A DNA stretch of 64,000 nucleotides from Collinsella sp. UBA6357 (GCA_002437815.1 DJRP01000034.1:114757-178756), one strand, 5' to 3'. Counted from the first letter of the stretch, positions 34,479 through 43,595 are shown. Translations and numbers: made by a program. Notes: generated by a model not told the origin, from the letters alone.

Positions 34479-35465
34479 ATGATGAGGGGCAGCTTCGCAG
34501 GCGCGACTCGAATGGCGATGGGCACCGTGGCGCTTGCCTGCGTGCTGGGCTTGAGCGGCTGTTCGCTCAACCCCTTTTCGCCCCTAACGACCCCTACGCT
34601 TGCCGAGCTGGAACAGCAGGAGGTGTCGGCGGCCGTGAGCGATGACGCCCTCGTTGCGTCGGGTACCCTGACGGTGGCGCTCGATACCTCCGATGCCCCC
34701 CAAGCCATGAAGAATGCCGACGGCACCCTTACGGGCTATGCGGTCGATACGGCTCGCGCCCTGGCGTGTCGCATGGGGCTCAAAGTGTCTTTTGTCGAGT
34801 CGTCTTCCGCCGCCTCGGCGCTCAACGATCATAAGGCCGATATCTTTATCGGTGACATCGACAACATGGGCAGCGGCCTGACCTCGGTCGGCACCTTTCT
34901 CATGGACGCCCCGTCGGTCTTTGGCAAAAGCGGCGACGGTGCGGCCCAGAACGTTTCGACCGATATGCTCGGATCCGCCAACCTGGGTGTGCAAAATGCC
35001 TCTGCCTCTCAAGAGGCCCTGACCAAACTTGGCATCACCGGTACGCAAAAGACCTATGCCAACATCAACGAGTGCTTCGAAGCGCTTACGTCGGGGGAGG
35101 TCGATTACGTGGTGTGTGATTCCACGGCTGGCGGTTATCTCGCCCGCATGTATGACGGAATCGCGTACGTCGGCGCGCTCCAGACGCCTACGACGTTGGG
35201 CATCGCGGCGCTTTCTGCCAGCTCTGCGCTCACCGATGCCGTGAGCAACGCGCTTGACGGCATAACGGCTGACGGAACGCTCGAGGCGGTTCATTCGGTG
35301 TGGTACGGCACCATGCCCTTCGACCTCACAAAGAAGGTCGTCTCAGGTGCGGGCGTGAGCACGCAGTCGGCATCGAGCGGCAGGTCCTCTTCGGCTTCCA
35401 GTGCATCGGCTTCGGACCAACAGACGACCATCACGGACGACGACATCAACAAGCTTTCCGACTAA
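34479..35465 (+). CDS. Solute-binding lipoprotein, amino-acid type (family 3)
   Basis: A 328-aa secreted lipoprotein. An N-terminal signal peptide ends in the lipobox LSGC. A family-3 periplasmic binding domain follows (about 55-290: GTLTVALDTSDAPQAMKNADGTLTGYAVDTARALACRMGLKVSFVE...). Then comes a Ser/Ala-rich low-complexity tail (about 295-328). The start at 34479 has GAGGG 8 bases upstream; 34464 is an alternative. Such proteins deliver amino acids to ABC importers, but no permease or ATPase is adjacent, so it may be an orphan receptor or feed a distant transporter. Confidence 0.82.
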   Translation: MMRGSFAGATRMAMGTVALACVLGLSGCSLNPFSPLTTPTLAELEQQEVSAAVSDDALVASGTLTVALDTSDAPQAMKNADGTLTGYAVDTARALACRMGLKVSFVESSSAASALNDHKADIFIGDIDNMGSGLTSVGTFLMDAPSVFGKSGDGAAQNVSTDMLGSANLGVQNASASQEALTKLGITGTQKTYANINECFEALTSGEVDYVVCDSTAGGYLARMYDGIAYVGALQTPTTLGIAALSASSALTDAVSNALDGITADGTLEAVHSVWYGTMPFDLTKKVVSGAGVSTQSASSGRSSSASSASASDQQTTITDDDINKLSD

Positions 35466-35792
35466 CAGAGCAAGTTATTGGTAGGGGATTGAACATTCGT
35501 CCATCGGTAAACGGTTGTTCTTCATGGTTTCAACACGTACTGCCGGGTGCTTCGATAAGAGGTACCCGGCATTCTTTCTACGCAGAAATAGCAGGTAAAA
35601 CAATATATTTAAAAGTTGGTATCAGGTTGCGGAATACGCTCTAGCGCACTTTGCCAGACAAAAGCGCGACTCTTCGGTATGCGGTATCAACCAATCTTTA
35701 TTCGGGCATTTTCGGTTTCACGAGAATCTTTCGGTGACAGTGGGTACATAGGCAGTACCACGTAATGTCCCTTTGGCAGATTGGAGCCATGT
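35466..35792. other. Intergenic region before hpf
   Basis: 327 bases. A terminator (35541-35578) closes the lipoprotein gene. After it an AT-rich stretch (about 35595-35615) could hold the hpf promoter. GCAGGTAAAAC at 35587-35597 is identical to 11 bases inside the repeat element at 42750-42861. The rest shows nothing I can name. Confidence 0.45.
35541..35578 (+). terminator. Terminator of the solute-binding lipoprotein gene
   Basis: TGCCGGGT (35541-35548) pairs with ACCCGGCA (35564-35571) and is followed by TTCTTTCT. Confidence 0.75.
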
Positions 35793-36377
35793 ATGGATAT
35801 CAAGGTTTCTGGACGCAAGACCACGGTAACCGATGCCCTGCGTGCACATGTGGATGAGAAGATCGGCGAGGCCCTCAAGGTCTTCGATATCGAACCTATG
35901 ACGGCTGACGTCGTGCTCCGCTACGAGAAGAATCCCTCCAACCCCACGCCCGCCATCGTCGAGGTCACGGTCCGCGCCCGCGGTTCTGTGATCCGTGTCG
36001 CCGAGCATGGAGCAGATATGTATGCCGCTATCGATCTGGCGGCCGATAAGGTTACCCGTCAGCTGCGCAAGTTCAAGACCAAGGTCGTGGACAACCGCCA
36101 GGGTGGCGCCAGCGCCGCGGAGGTTGCGCCGGCCGAGCGTGTCGAGGATCTGGCCGACCTGCTGCTGCCCGCCGAGGATGATGACCTGCTCGTGCGTGAG
36201 AAGATCATCGATGTCACCCCGATGACCGAGGAGCAGGCGCTTGTCCAGACCGATCTGCTGGGTCACGACTTCTATGTCTTCGAGAACGCCACCACGGGCC
36301 TTATTAATGTGGTGTATCACCGTAAGAATGGTGGATACGGTATCATCAAGCCCCGTATCGAGACCCTTGACGAGTAA
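35793..36377 (+). CDS. hpf: Ribosome hibernation promoting factor, long form
   Basis: A 194-aa long HPF. The N-terminal S30AE/YfiA domain (about 1-100, MDIKVSGRKTTVTDALRAHVDEKIGEALKVF) binds the 30S decoding site. The C-terminal domain (about 135-194, ending TTGLINVVYHRKNGGYGIIKPR) dimerises ribosomes into 100S particles. An acidic linker joins them. The start at 35793 has TTGGAG 6 bases upstream. Monocistronic with its own terminator; usually induced in stationary phase. Confidence 0.94.
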   Translation: MDIKVSGRKTTVTDALRAHVDEKIGEALKVFDIEPMTADVVLRYEKNPSNPTPAIVEVTVRARGSVIRVAEHGADMYAAIDLAADKVTRQLRKFKTKVVDNRQGGASAAEVAPAERVEDLADLLLPAEDDDLLVREKIIDVTPMTEEQALVQTDLLGHDFYVFENATTGLINVVYHRKNGGYGIIKPRIETLDE

Positions 36378-36407
36378 AATACGTTAACTTGCATGAGTTA
36401 ACGGATG

Positions 36408-36439
36408 GCGGCCGTCCCATGCGGGGCGGCCGCTTTTTT
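36408..36439 (+). terminator. Terminator of hpf
   Basis: GCGGCCG (36408-36414) pairs with CGGCCGC (36427-36433), followed by six T. A separate perfect stem GTTAACT/AGTTAAC (36383-36402) lies just before it. Confidence 0.88.
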
Positions 36440-36455
36440 GCATGAAAGGGCGCTT

Positions 36456-37409
36456 TTGAGTATGCCATCTACTACCGGCCGCGCCGATAGGTGCCGCATC
36501 GTCGTCGACACGTGCTGCGACTTCACCCCCGAGGTCGCCGCCAACCTGGACGTCGATATTCTGGGATTCCCCTATATCATCGACGGCGAGGAGCACACCG
36601 ACGACATCTGGTCGAGCATCTCGCCCAAGGAGTTCTACGACCGCATGCGCGAGGGCGCTCGCGTCTCGACTTCTGCGGTTTCGCTCGGTCGCTATATCGA
36701 GTTCTTCACGGAGTGCGCCAAAGAGGGCACACCGACGGTCTACCTGTGCTTTACCTCGGCATTGTCATCGAGCTACAACTCGGCATGCCAAGCTGCCGAG
36801 GCGGTGCGTGCCGAGTACCCCGACTTCGAGATCTACGTGGTCGACAACGCTTTGCCCTGTGCCACCGGAGAGCTGCTGGCCCTCGAGGCCGTGCGCCAGC
36901 GTTCGGCGGGGCTTTCGGCCAAACAGCTTGCCGCATGGGCCGATGAGGCAAAGACCTACGTCCATGGCTACTTTACGCTCGAGAGCTTCGATGCCCTGGC
37001 GGCCGGCGGCCGCATCCCCCCGGCGGCGGCGCAGCTCACCTCGAAGCTTGATGTCAAACCCGAGCTTTCTTATGATCTGGCGGGCTCGCTGTCGTTGATC
37101 GGCGTGAACCGCGGTCGCAAGAAGGCACTGAAGTCGTTGGTCAAATCCTTCAGGGAAAACTACGTGGCCGATCCTTCGATGCCGATCGGTATCGTCACGG
37201 CCGATGCCGAGAAGGACGGCGATTGGCTCGAGGCAGCTATCCGCAAAGAGGACGGCTGCGACAACGTGACCATCATTCGCGGCTCGGTGGGCCCCACCAT
37301 CGGTGCCCATGTGGGCCCGGGCATGGTTGCCATCATGTTTTGGGGCAAGAACCGCGCCGACAAGATCTCGCTCACCGACCGTATCGCCAAGCGTGTGCGC
37401 GGCGAGTAG
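36456..37409 (+). CDS. DegV family (fatty-acid-binding) protein
   Basis: A 317-aa DegV-type protein. The family opening RIVVDTCCDFTPEVAANLDVDILGFPYIIDGEEH is present, together with RVSTSAVSLGRY and YLCFTSALSSSYNSACQAA, whose Ser/Thr residues contact the lipid carboxylate. The C-terminal GSVGPTIGAHVGPGMVAIMFWG is typical. FakB proteins of this family present fatty acids to the kinase FakA for incorporation into phospholipid; FakA is not in this window. TTG 36456 is 5 bases after AAAGGG and is my choice; ATG 36462 is an alternative. Confidence 0.88.
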   Translation: MSMPSTTGRADRCRIVVDTCCDFTPEVAANLDVDILGFPYIIDGEEHTDDIWSSISPKEFYDRMREGARVSTSAVSLGRYIEFFTECAKEGTPTVYLCFTSALSSSYNSACQAAEAVRAEYPDFEIYVVDNALPCATGELLALEAVRQRSAGLSAKQLAAWADEAKTYVHGYFTLESFDALAAGGRIPPAAAQLTSKLDVKPELSYDLAGSLSLIGVNRGRKKALKSLVKSFRENYVADPSMPIGIVTADAEKDGDWLEAAIRKEDGCDNVTIIRGSVGPTIGAHVGPGMVAIMFWGKNRADKISLTDRIAKRVRGE

Positions 37410-37503
37410 ATCCGTGCGCACGGTGTAGCCCAACGTGTGGCGGATATTTCCAGAACCGCCGCTAAACACCATACCTATCATCAGCAAAGAAAGAAGGTCA
37501 TCG

Positions 37504-38586
37504 ATGGCTGACAAGAAACCCCGCGTCGCATTTATCGGAACCGGCATCATGGGCGCGCCCATCGCTGGGCACATCCTTGATGCTGGCTATCCGCTCACGG
37601 TCTACAACCGCACCCGTTCCAAGGCCGCGGGCCTGGTCGAGCGCGGCGCCGTGTGGGCCGATACCGTTTCGGACGCCGTGGCAGACGCCGATATCGTCTT
37701 TACCATGGTCGGCTATCCTGCAGAGGTCGAGGAGCTGTACCTGGCCGGCAGCGGCCTGCTCGCAGCCACCAAGCCTGGTGCGACCCTTATCGACCTCACC
37801 ACGAGCGCTCCCGAGCTCGCACGCGATATCGCCGAGGCCGCTCAGGTTTCGGGTCGCATGGCGTTTGACTGCCCGGTGACTGGTGGCGAGTCGGGTGCTA
37901 TTGCGGGCACCTTGACGGCTATCGTGGGCGCGACCGAGCGCGACTTGGAGCCCGTGCGCCCCGTCATCGAGTGCTTCAGCTCAAAAATCTGCTGCTTCAA
38001 CGGTCCCGGTCGCGGCCAGGCGGCCAAGCTCGCCAACCAGGTTGCACTTGCCAGCTCCATGGTGGGAATGGCCGATGCCCTGGCCTTTGCCGAGCTGGCG
38101 GGCCTCGACGTCGAGCAGACCCGCGACATGATCTTGGGCGGCACCGGCAAATCCGGCGCCATGGAAAGCCTGGCGCCCAAGGCGCTCGACGGCGATTTCA
38201 AGCCCGGTTTCATGGTCGAGCATTTTATCAAGGACCTGCGCCTGGCCCTGTCCTATGCCGACGATCGCGAGCTGGCGCTCCCCGGTGCCGACGTCGCCTT
38301 CACGCTGTACGACATGCTCGAAGCCATCGGTGGCGGCAAGATGGGTACGCAGGCCATCACCCTGCTCTATCAGCAGGAAGCAGATGCCGTGGCTGCTGGG
38401 CTCGATTGGTCGCTCTACCGTCCCGAGGAGCACGGCGCTCACGAGGAAGGCTGCGGTTGCGGTGAGCACGAGGGCGCTCATGAGTGCGGTTGCGGTCATC
38501 ACCATGATGACGATCACGAGTGCTGCCATGGCCACGTCCATGGTGAGGGCCACGAGTGCTGTGGCCGTCACCATCACGAGGAGTAG
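37504..38586 (+). CDS. 3-hydroxyisobutyrate dehydrogenase-type oxidoreductase with His/Cys-rich tail
   Basis: Residues 1 to about 300 are a complete beta-hydroxyacid dehydrogenase (3-hydroxyisobutyrate/tartronate semialdehyde reductase class). FIGTGIMGAPIAGHILDAGY binds NAD(P), DCPVTGGESGAIAGTLTAIVG is the substrate loop, GQAAKLANQ holds the catalytic Lys, and FMVEHFIKDLRLAL follows. The last 51 residues (310-360) hold 15 His and 8 Cys in runs such as CGCGHHHDDDHECCHGHVHGEGH's component motifs, a metal-binding appendix absent from ordinary members. GAAGG precedes ATG 37504. The next gene follows 5 bases after the stop. Confidence 0.88.
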   Translation: MADKKPRVAFIGTGIMGAPIAGHILDAGYPLTVYNRTRSKAAGLVERGAVWADTVSDAVADADIVFTMVGYPAEVEELYLAGSGLLAATKPGATLIDLTTSAPELARDIAEAAQVSGRMAFDCPVTGGESGAIAGTLTAIVGATERDLEPVRPVIECFSSKICCFNGPGRGQAAKLANQVALASSMVGMADALAFAELAGLDVEQTRDMILGGTGKSGAMESLAPKALDGDFKPGFMVEHFIKDLRLALSYADDRELALPGADVAFTLYDMLEAIGGGKMGTQAITLLYQQEADAVAAGLDWSLYRPEEHGAHEEGCGCGEHEGAHECGCGHHHDDDHECCHGHVHGEGHECCGRHHHEE

Positions 38587-38591
38587 CACCC

Positions 38592-39041
38592 ATGGATAAC
38601 TGGGTGTTTGCGCTGCTCTCGGCGGTGCTGTTTATCTTTGCGCTCTATATCGGCTTTCTTTGCGGGCAGTGGGCCTGCGAGCGCCGCGTGACCACCAAGC
38701 GCGAATACTGGATCGCCAACGCCCTCGGTTGCGTTGCCGTCATCCTGCTTACGTGGGTCTTCTCGCTGCTGCCGCTGCTTCAGTTTGCGCCCGTGGGCTG
38801 GCTCGGCGGTTTCATTGCCGGCCTCAAGATGAGTTTCGGTGAATCTGTGGGCCTGTGGCGCAAACATGACGAGGTGCTCAACATCAACAAAAAGCAGCGC
38901 GAGGTGGCCGATGCCGGCACCGGCGATCAGATGCGGCGCAACCGCCGCGCCGCGCGCGAGGGCAAGAGCGAGGCCCAGCTCATCTCGGTCAAGGACAACA
39001 AGAAGGCTGGCGGCACCAAAAGCAAGCGCCAGGCCAAATAG
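38592..39041 (+). CDS. Small membrane protein of unknown function
   Basis: A 149-aa protein with membrane helices at about 3-23 and 42-62, a short hydrophobic stretch at about 68-80 (VGWLGGFIAGLKMSF), and a long basic cytoplasmic tail rich in Lys/Arg (RRNRRAAREGKSEAQ... KSKRQAK). GAGGAG inside the end of the upstream gene serves as ribosome site, so the two are coupled. No family recognised. It lies in an operon-like run with the dehydrogenase, the HEAT-like gene and icd. Confidence 0.75.
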   Translation: MDNWVFALLSAVLFIFALYIGFLCGQWACERRVTTKREYWIANALGCVAVILLTWVFSLLPLLQFAPVGWLGGFIAGLKMSFGESVGLWRKHDEVLNINKKQREVADAGTGDQMRRNRRAAREGKSEAQLISVKDNKKAGGTKSKRQAK

Positions 39042-39058
39042 AAGGATAAGAGGATCAT

Positions 39059-39757
39059 ATGGCAGACACCAAAGATGAACAGCTGACCGACGAGGAGCTT
39101 GCGCAGCTCAAGTTTGTCGAGGAGAACGAAGGCGGCGTCGATCGCTTGGTCAAAGAGCTCGGCGCACCGGCGCGCCGTATGCGCCAGTTTGCGGCTCGCG
39201 TCCTGCACCTGCTGGCCGAGCGCGATCCCGAGCGCGTGGTCCCCTGCGTGGACGATCTGATCGCTGCGCTCGATCGCCCCGAGGCCCAGACGCGCTGGGA
39301 GGTGCTCGACGCCCTGAGCGCGCTTGCCTCCATCTGTCCCGATAAGCTGGGCGATGCCTTCGAGGGCGCCGAGACCGCCCTGTTTGACGAGCTTTCCTCC
39401 ACGCTTCGCTATTCGGCTTTCCGCATGCTGTGCGTGTGGGGCGCCACAGGTGCCGACCGCTCCCGAGAGGCGTGGACGATTCTGGACGAGGCCATCCAGT
39501 GCTACCACGGTGACCTTGAGTATCGCGACATGCTGGGATGCCTGTACGACTTTGGCAACGGCGACATCGATGCCGAGGTGGCCGAAAAGCTGGCGTTGCG
39601 TCTTAAGTTCGATGCCGAGAACGGCAAGGGCAGCTATCTCAAGGCCCGTTCGAGCGAGATTTGCGAAATGCTCGTTAAACGTTTCGACTTGGATCTCTCC
39701 AAAAAGAAGAAGCGTGCTAGCGTGAAGAAATCTGAGGCTTCCGAAGACGAGGAGTAA
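39059..39757 (+). CDS. Helical, HEAT-repeat-like protein of unknown function
   Basis: A 232-aa protein made almost wholly of paired helices: VKELGAPARRMRQFAARVLHLLAERDPERVVPCVDDLIAALDRPEAQTRWEVLDALSALASI is HEAT-repeat-like. The C-terminus is Lys-rich then acidic (KKKKRASVKKSEASEDEE). It is probably a cytoplasmic protein-interaction scaffold. AGAGGA precedes the ATG. It ends 6 bases before the isocitrate dehydrogenase gene. Function unknown. Confidence 0.75.
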   Translation: MADTKDEQLTDEELAQLKFVEENEGGVDRLVKELGAPARRMRQFAARVLHLLAERDPERVVPCVDDLIAALDRPEAQTRWEVLDALSALASICPDKLGDAFEGAETALFDELSSTLRYSAFRMLCVWGATGADRSREAWTILDEAIQCYHGDLEYRDMLGCLYDFGNGDIDAEVAEKLALRLKFDAENGKGSYLKARSSEICEMLVKRFDLDLSKKKKRASVKKSEASEDEE

Positions 39758-39763
39758 CCGATT

Positions 39764-40849
39764 ATGGCGCACGATGTAGTACTCATTCCCGGTGACGGTA
39801 TCGGCCCCGAAATCACGCAGGCCATGCGCCGCGTGGTCGACGCCACGGGTGTCGAGATAAACTGGAATGTCCAGGAGGCCGGCGCCGGCGTCATGGACGA
39901 GTACGGCACGCCGCTGCCGCAGCACGTGCTCGATGCCGTGGCCCAGACCAAGGTGGCTATTAAGGGGCCTATCACCACGCCGGTCGGCACGGGTTTCCGC
40001 AGCGTCAACGTGGCCTTGCGCAAGCACTTCGATCTCTACGCCTGCGTGCGCCCCTGCCTGTCGCAGCCGGGCGACGGCTCCCGCTATCGCGACGTCGACC
40101 TTGTGATCGTGCGCGAGAACACCGAGGACCTCTATGCCGGCATCGAGTTCGATGAGGGCGCGCCCGAGGTAGCCGAGCTTTCCGAGCTGGTCGAAAAGTC
40201 GGGGCAGAAGACCTTCGCCGCCGACTCGGCGATTTCCATCAAGCCGATCTCGATCGCCAAGAGCCGTCGTATCGTCGAGTACGCCTTTGAGTACGCGCGC
40301 CGTTGCGGTCGCAAGAAGGTCACGGCCGTGCACAAGGCCAACATCATGAAAGCGACCGACGGCCTGTACCTGCGCATCGCCCGCGAGGTGGCCGAGCGCT
40401 ACCCCGATATCGAGTTCAACGATAAGATCGTCGACGCCACGTGCATGGGGCTTGTGCAAAACCCGCAGGACTTCGACGTGCTGGTGCTCCCCAACCTCTA
40501 TGGCGATATCGTGAGCGATCTGTGCGCCGGCTTGGTGGGAGGTTTGGGCATGGCGCCCGGTTCCAACATCGGTGCCGACTGTGCCATCTTCGAGGCCACG
40601 CACGGCTCCGCGCCCGATATCGCGGGGCAGGATATCGCCAACCCCACGGCCGAGATCCTTTCGGCCGCCATGATGCTCGATCATCTGGGCGAGAACGAGG
40701 CGGCAAACCGCATCCGCGCCGCCGTCTCCGCCACGCTTGATGCGGGCGAGCAGGTTACCGGCGATGTGCGTCGCGCTCAGACCGGCTCCGTCGAGGGCGC
40801 AGTGGGTACTCAGGCCTTTGCCGATGCGGTCATCGCGCATCTTGCCTAA
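39764..40849 (+). CDS. icd: Isocitrate dehydrogenase, NAD-type isocitrate/isopropylmalate dehydrogenase family
   Basis: Catalyses oxidative decarboxylation of isocitrate to 2-oxoglutarate. The 361-aa protein has [22 protein letters not shown] with substrate-binding Arg, [28 protein letters not shown] with the catalytic Lys, [23 protein letters not shown], and [29 protein letters not shown]. The NTEDLYAG motif and length point to the short NAD-type isocitrate (or homoisocitrate) enzyme rather than LeuB. GAGGAG precedes the ATG. It is last in a four-gene run. Confidence 0.85.
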   Translation: MAHDVVLIPGDGIGPEITQAMRRVVDATGVEINWNVQEAGAGVMDEYGTPLPQHVLDAVAQTKVAIKGPITTPVGTGFRSVNVALRKHFDLYACVRPCLSQPGDGSRYRDVDLVIVRENTEDLYAGIEFDEGAPEVAELSELVEKSGQKTFAADSAISIKPISIAKSRRIVEYAFEYARRCGRKKVTAVHKANIMKATDGLYLRIAREVAERYPDIEFNDKIVDATCMGLVQNPQDFDVLVLPNLYGDIVSDLCAGLVGGLGMAPGSNIGADCAIFEATHGSAPDIAGQDIANPTAEILSAAMMLDHLGENEAANRIRAAVSATLDAGEQVTGDVRRAQTGSVEGAVGTQAFADAVIAHLA

Positions 40850-40885
40850 ATAGAACTTAAGCGTAAGCGTTTTTGTTGCGAATCG

Positions 40886-40913
40886 ATACGCCCGGCAGCG
40901 ATGTCGGGCGTAT
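40886..40913 (+). terminator. Hairpin after icd
   Basis: ATACGCCCG and CGGGCGTAT form a 9-bp stem around a short loop, 37 bases after icd. The T tract is weak (TCTATTG), so termination is likely but not certain. Confidence 0.6.
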
Positions 40914-40954
40914 TCTATTGCAGATTGTTTTTGACCACCAAGGAGACTATCGAT

Positions 40955-42058
40955 ATGGGTTTGATCCAAAAGAAGGACGAGAAGGAAGAGATCGACGGCA
41001 TTCAGATCATCGAGCGCGGTGCCGGTGCGCCGGGCGATGATACGGAGAAGATCGATCTGGTTGCCGGCACTTCGGCCGAGCATATCGCAGCCGGTACTAC
41101 CGCCGAGCAGGAGGACGCCAAGCTCGAGGCTCAGATCGCAGCCGATGCAGCCGATGAGAACCTCATGCCCGAGCAGGATGGGGACGAGCGGGAGGCCGAC
41201 GACGAGCAGGGCGATGATGGGGAGGATGCTCCGTCCAAGAAAAAGCCGCTGATCATCGCCGGCTTTGTGATCGCTGTGATCGTTGCCGCCGTGATCGGCT
41301 ATTTTGTGGGCAACGGTGGCTTTGGCGGCAAGGGCGCCGGTTCCGCCACGCTTTCCGAGAGCCAGCTCGATTCGACGGTGGCAAGCTATACCTACAACGG
41401 CAAGAAGACCGATATCACGGCGCGCGAGGCGATCGAGAGCCAGTACAGCCTCGACACCGTCAAGGATTCCGATGGCAACTACGCCGCCCCCTCGGCCGAC
41501 ACCATCCTGTCCTACGTGCGCAACCAGATTCTGCTCGATGCTGCCGAGGACCAGGGCATCACCGTCTCTGCCAAGGAGATGAAGAAGTATGCCAAGGACT
41601 CTATCGGCACCTCGAGCTACAAGACCATGGCCAAGCAGTACGGCGTGAGCAAAAGCCAGGCCAAGCAGATCGTGAAGCAGTCCGCCACGCTTCAAAAGCT
41701 CTATAAGAAGACGGTGGGCAACTCTACGGCCACCATGCCGACGGCTCCGACCGAGCCTGCCGACGGCAACGAGGATACCGCTTCCAAAGACTACGCCGAC
41801 TACATCATCGGCCTTGCCGGTGACGAGTGGGATAGTGATAAGGGTACCTGGAAGGACTCCGACAGCACGTACGCCAAGGCGTTCAAGGATGACGAGTTCA
41901 CGGCCGATAGCGCTACCTACAAGCAGGCTATGACCGCCTATTACACCGCCTACCAGCAGTATTCGAGCGAGGCTTCGAGCTCGAGCTCAAAGTGGACCGA
42001 GTACGCCAACGGACTGTATGCAAGCGCCAACATCTCCATATACGGCCTGTTCGCGTAG
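40955..42058 (+). CDS. Membrane-anchored SurA/trigger-factor-like protein
   Basis: A 367-aa protein with a 95-residue acidic cytoplasmic N-terminus, one membrane helix (about 97-121, PLIIAGFVIAVIVAAVIGYFVG) and an external helical domain. The domain (LSESQLDSTVASYTYNGKKTDITAREAIESQYSLD... DTILSYVRNQILLDAAEDQGITVSAKEMKKYAKDS) resembles SurA N-terminal chaperone domains. No PPIase domain is visible. It may be an extracytoplasmic folding factor (inference). AAGGAG precedes ATG 40955. It ends in a terminator. Confidence 0.7.
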   Translation: MGLIQKKDEKEEIDGIQIIERGAGAPGDDTEKIDLVAGTSAEHIAAGTTAEQEDAKLEAQIAADAADENLMPEQDGDEREADDEQGDDGEDAPSKKKPLIIAGFVIAVIVAAVIGYFVGNGGFGGKGAGSATLSESQLDSTVASYTYNGKKTDITAREAIESQYSLDTVKDSDGNYAAPSADTILSYVRNQILLDAAEDQGITVSAKEMKKYAKDSIGTSSYKTMAKQYGVSKSQAKQIVKQSATLQKLYKKTVGNSTATMPTAPTEPADGNEDTASKDYADYIIGLAGDEWDSDKGTWKDSDSTYAKAFKDDEFTADSATYKQAMTAYYTAYQQYSSEASSSSSKWTEYANGLYASANISIYGLFA

Positions 42059-42124
42059 TGGTTCGTCGCTCCAAGCCCCAAACAGCCAGATGGGGCTTCG
42101 CAAGTCGCTATAAGGAAATCCCAC

Positions 42125-42154
42125 AGGGCTGCGCCATGTGCGCGGCCCTTTTTG
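42125..42154 (+). terminator. Terminator after the SurA-like gene
   Basis: AGGGCTGCGC pairs with GCGCGGCCCT (one G-T pair) around CATGT, followed by TTTTT. Confidence 0.85.
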
Positions 42155-42252
42155 CTATGCGGGTGATATATCAACCGCATGACGACGCCGTGGCGGCGGG
42201 GGAGTGCGACAATGGCTTTCGTGTACCAACCCGCATCCGAGAGGGGATTGCA

Positions 42253-42726
42253 ATGATTTACGGCGCTTTGGGCGACATCGAGGAGTACCGCGGCATGATG
42301 CTCGGCCTTGACGTGCTGATCGACTGGCTCGAGGAGCACGATCCAGCTGAGCTCGAGGTCGGCAGCCACAAGATTCTGGGCGAAAAGGTTTTTGCCAACG
42401 TCATGGCACCCACCACGCGCCCTGAGGCCGATGCTCATTACGAGACCCACCAGCGCTACCATGACCTGCAGATCGATGTGGAAGGTCGCGAGGCGTTCAA
42501 GGTCGCCACGGGTAGCCTGACGCTCGTTCAGGAGTTCGACGAGAAGGACGACTACGATCTTGTCGACTCCGATGCGGGTATTCAGGGCGATCTTGCCGAT
42601 GACAAGTTTGCGATCTTTGTCGCCGGTGAGCCCCATATGCCTACGCTGGAGTATCCCGGCGATGGTGCCCAGCCCGTCAAGAAGATCTGCTTCAAGATCT
42701 TGGCCGACACCTACTGGGAGGAGTAG
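42253..42726 (+). CDS. YhcH/YjgK/YiaL (DUF386, EbgC-like) family protein
   Basis: A 157-aa cupin-like protein. The family pattern HYETHQRYHDLQIDVEGREAF and the C-terminal FAIFVAGEPHMPTLEYPGDGAQPVKKICFKI hold the metal-binding His residues. Members such as EbgC and NanQ act on sugar anomers (sialic acid or galactoside metabolism). ATG 42253 follows GAGAGGGG. It lies next to the sugar-utilisation island, which suits a role with amino sugars or galactose, but the substrate is not determined. Confidence 0.88.
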   Translation: MIYGALGDIEEYRGMMLGLDVLIDWLEEHDPAELEVGSHKILGEKVFANVMAPTTRPEADAHYETHQRYHDLQIDVEGREAFKVATGSLTLVQEFDEKDDYDLVDSDAGIQGDLADDKFAIFVAGEPHMPTLEYPGDGAQPVKKICFKILADTYWEE

Positions 42727-42749
42727 GGGGTAGCTACGCCCCCCCCTCG

Positions 42750-42861
42750 TTGAAGTTCGAGTTTCCAACGTGAATCTCATTGGCGAAACAGCATAAGCGC
42801 AGGTAAAACGCTCGGCAGGCTTGATGCTTGCCGAGCGTTTTGTTGGAAAGTCGAACTTCAA
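42750..42861. repeat. Inverted-repeat element, GAAGTTCGA family, with internal terminator
   Basis: TTGAAGTTCGAGTTTCCAA (42750-42768) faces TTGGAAAGTCGAACTTCAA (42843-42861). The interior holds GCGCAGGTAAAAC, a partial copy of the core seen in other elements, and a strong stem AAAACGCTCGGCA.../...TGCCGAGCGTTTT (42805-42841). It lies between convergent genes (YhcH-family gene and tRNA-Thr). Confidence 0.8.
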
Positions 42862-42942
42862 TGAGGGAGTGGTATTGAGTTGTATTTGATATGGGGTTCG
42901 AGAACAAAAAAGCCGCCCCGAAGGACGACTTCTCAAATGCAC

Positions 42943-43018
42943 TGGAGCCAGCGACCGGGCTCGAACCGGTGACCCCCGCTTTACGAGAGCGGTGCTCTAC
43001 CAACTGAGCTACGCTGGC
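42943..43018 (-). tRNA. tRNA-Thr (anticodon CGT)
   Basis: On the minus strand a complete 76-nt cloverleaf folds. The acceptor stem is GCCAGCG/CGCTGGC, the D arm GCTC...GAGC, the anticodon stem CCGCT/AGCGG with loop CTCGTAA (anticodon CGT, codon ACG), and the T arm ACCGG-TTCGAGC-CCGGT. The discriminator is T and CCA is encoded. Confidence 0.97.
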
Positions 43019-43595
43019 GGCCATGTGGTGGCGCACAAAGGCGTCAACAGCTGGATATATTACGGGACAAATCGCGGTCGCGCAAGTGCTCCACTCGGTT
43101 TTCTCAAATCTTTTGGCAGAGACGGCGGTCCGCCTGATTCCACTCCGCGAACGGTCAAAAACTACCGTTCACCGAATGACGGTCGTAAGGGCTTAAACTG
43201 GTATTAATCGATTAAAACCAATCTGAAAATCTTCATATTGACCAGCGGGTCTTTACTGACAACATTGGTTAACTTTGATCAATTTTTATCAACGTAGCAT
43301 CAATAAACACAGACTGTAACGTTTCAAAATGGTTACAAAACCGCAGGTAGAAGTATTAACGAGCGGTAAACGGTCGAAAAATGACCGCCAACGGTGCAAA
43401 AACGTTTTACTCTTGGTGCCAATCAGGGAGACACAAAGTGTGGTGATATAGTGACAACAACACGTCACGTGGTTACTACCAGTGAAGGGCCAATGGCCGT
43501 TCGTGTAGCTCGTTTTGAGCTTCAAAGGTATCCACCCGCTGGCTCTCGGACTTAACGGATCTTATACGTCGAACACCTCCGAAAGGGGCATTTGA
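43019..43595 (+). promoter_or_regulatory. Upstream region of the mannose-family PTS operon
   Basis: 577 bases without a gene, notably AT-rich. It holds GAACGGT-N8-ACCGTTC (43149-43170), AAAACCGCAGGT (43337-43348, reverse of the recurrent core), CGGTC-N7-GACCG (43371-43387), and the TGGTTACTACCAG box at 43470-43482. The promoter of the PTS operon must lie here; GATATAGTG near 43445 is a possible -10. Confidence 0.6.
43470..43482. promoter_or_regulatory. DasR/NagR-like operator upstream of the PTS operon
   Basis: TGGTTACTACCAG is identical over 13 bases to the box before agaS (47501-47513). Its TGGT-N4-ACCA form resembles the dre site TGGTCTAGACCA recognised by GntR-family DasR/NagR. The GntR gene at 46732 is the obvious candidate regulator. 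Confidence 0.75.

Noticed and set aside
38927..41695. A 922-codon open frame on the minus strand
   Set aside because: It is antisense to four well-supported plus-strand genes (membrane protein, HEAT-like, icd and SurA-like), has no ribosome site, and its composition is that of a GC-bias shadow.
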